DNA from: Sulfurospirillum sp. UBA1314 | GTDB lineage: Bacteria; Campylobacterota; Campylobacteria; Campylobacterales; Sulfurospirillaceae | Assembly: GCA_002307095.1 (NCBI GenBank) | Contig: DBTO01000168.1 | Span: 1-6,412, forward strand | DNA length: 6,412 nt | Direction: 5' to 3' | Shown here: in pieces, positions 6,159 through 6,412 of the stretch | Numbering within the stretch: the first letter of the stretch is position 1 | Layout of the letters: every line of letters begins with the position of its first letter | The notes under the pieces: generated by a model | Database searches by the model: none | What the model was told of the DNA's origin: nothing | What the model saw: the letters and a program-made list of their open reading frames with translations, nothing else | Made by a program: the position numbers and the translations under genes

Positions 6159-6412
6159 TTATTCTCCTAGTGCCTTAAACTCATGTTCTTCACCTGGTAA
6201 AATATTGACAACTTCTATCTCAGGATGAATATCAATTCTTAGTTGGCGTTCTACACCATATTTGAGTGTTTGTCCACTGGATGCACACCCTTGGCATGCA
6301 CCTTGTAACTGAACAAAAATTTGTCCGTTTTTAATTCCGAGTAACGTCAGTCCACCACCGTCTAGCGCCAACATTGGCTTGATCTTTTCAAGTGATTTTT
6401 CAACAACCGGTA
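6159..6412 (-). CDS. NifU C-terminal-domain (Nfu-type) iron-sulfur protein, N-terminus cut by the right edge
   Basis: Nfu-type proteins bind a labile [4Fe-4S] cluster between the cysteines of two subunits and pass it to target enzymes. The frame is open through the right edge, and 83 residues plus the stop are visible. The Met codon at 6374 is internal: residues before it (VVEKSLEKIKP) match the first helix of the NifU domain, and LALDGGG is the conserved turn after it. The cluster motif is the CxxC in GACQGCASS (Cys39 and Cys42 of the visible part). It is followed by the helix TLKYGVERQL and the closing strand EIEVVNI. Homologues in C. jejuni and H. pylori are about 90 residues, so only a few N-terminal residues should be missing, and no separate scaffold domain is expected upstream. 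Its stop directly abuts the next gene's TTG start. The promoter of this gene cluster probably lies beyond the window. Confidence 0.92.
   Translation of the reverse strand, partial: PVVEKSLEKIKPMLALDGGGLTLLGIKNGQIFVQLQGACQGCASSGQTLKYGVERQLRIDIHPEIEVVNILPGEEHEFKALGE
6164..6168 (-). promoter_or_regulatory. Ribosome binding site that fixes the TTG start of the TPR-like gene
   Basis: AGGAG lies inside the last codons of the nifU-like gene, 5 bases before the TTG at 6158. With an in-frame stop immediately before the TTG and no ATG for about 20 codons, it settles this start. Confidence 0.75.

Larger units (their letters stand above)
1..6412 (-). other. Probable single operon: nifU-like, TPR-like, murE, panD, ybaB, PDZ protein, ispA, tkt
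   Basis: Eight genes point the same way. From right to left the junctions are 0, 9, 44, -1 (overlap), 10, 10 and 13 bases. Ribosome sites often lie within or against the upstream stop codon. I found no GC-rich hairpin followed by a T run on the minus strand at any junction. The only place with room for an internal promoter is the 44-base murE-panD gap. Co-transcription is inferred from spacing. Confidence 0.75.

Noticed and set aside
6159..6374. A 71-residue NifU-like protein starting at the Met codon at 6374
   Set aside because: The frame stays open to the window edge and the preceding residues match the first helix of the NifU domain, so this Met is internal and the gene is cut by the window.
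1..6412. A novel mobile, defence or CRISPR system
   Set aside because: No transposase, integrase, nuclease, toxin-antitoxin pair, terminal inverted repeats or spaced direct repeats are present; every stretch is covered by housekeeping or conserved genes.

Overview
The window is a dense run of housekeeping genes from one bacterial chromosome, all on the minus strand. Gene order, protein features and an AT-leaning composition (roughly 40% G+C by eye) point to Campylobacterota (Epsilonproteobacteria). A Sulfurospirillum-like genome fits best, but the genus is an inference. From memory, the order nifU-like / short TPR-like protein / murE / ybaB / PDZ protein / ispA / tkt matches Campylobacter jejuni Cj1639-Cj1645. 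The first three also match Helicobacter pylori HP1492-HP1494.

In the direction of transcription (right to left) the layout is as follows. A NifU C-terminal-domain protein is cut by the right edge (6159-6412). A 187-residue acidic TPR-like protein of unknown role follows (5595-6158). Then come murE, the meso-diaminopimelate-adding ligase (4272-5585), panD, aspartate 1-decarboxylase (3862-4227), and ybaB/ebfC, a nucleoid-associated protein (3545-3862). After these lie an exported protein with two PDZ domains (2458-3534), ispA, a farnesyl diphosphate synthase (1587-2447), and tkt, transketolase, cut by the left edge (1-1573). Junctions run from a 1-base overlap to 44 bases. I see no hairpin terminator and no convincing promoter, so one polycistronic operon is the simplest reading.

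The genes cover iron-sulfur cluster delivery, peptidoglycan precursor synthesis, beta-alanine supply for pantothenate and CoA, chromosome organisation, prenyl diphosphate synthesis (needed for undecaprenyl phosphate and quinones) and the non-oxidative pentose phosphate pathway. The common thread is growth and envelope precursors rather than one pathway.

I found no mobile element, CRISPR array, RNA gene or defence system. The points worth a second look are modest. Four of the seven visible start codons are TTG or GTG. The PDZ protein looks like an HtrA-type protease that has lost its catalytic residues. panD sits inside a block where C. jejuni lacks it. A palindromic 9-mer, TACATGTAA, occurs four times, always encoding Leu-His-Val.
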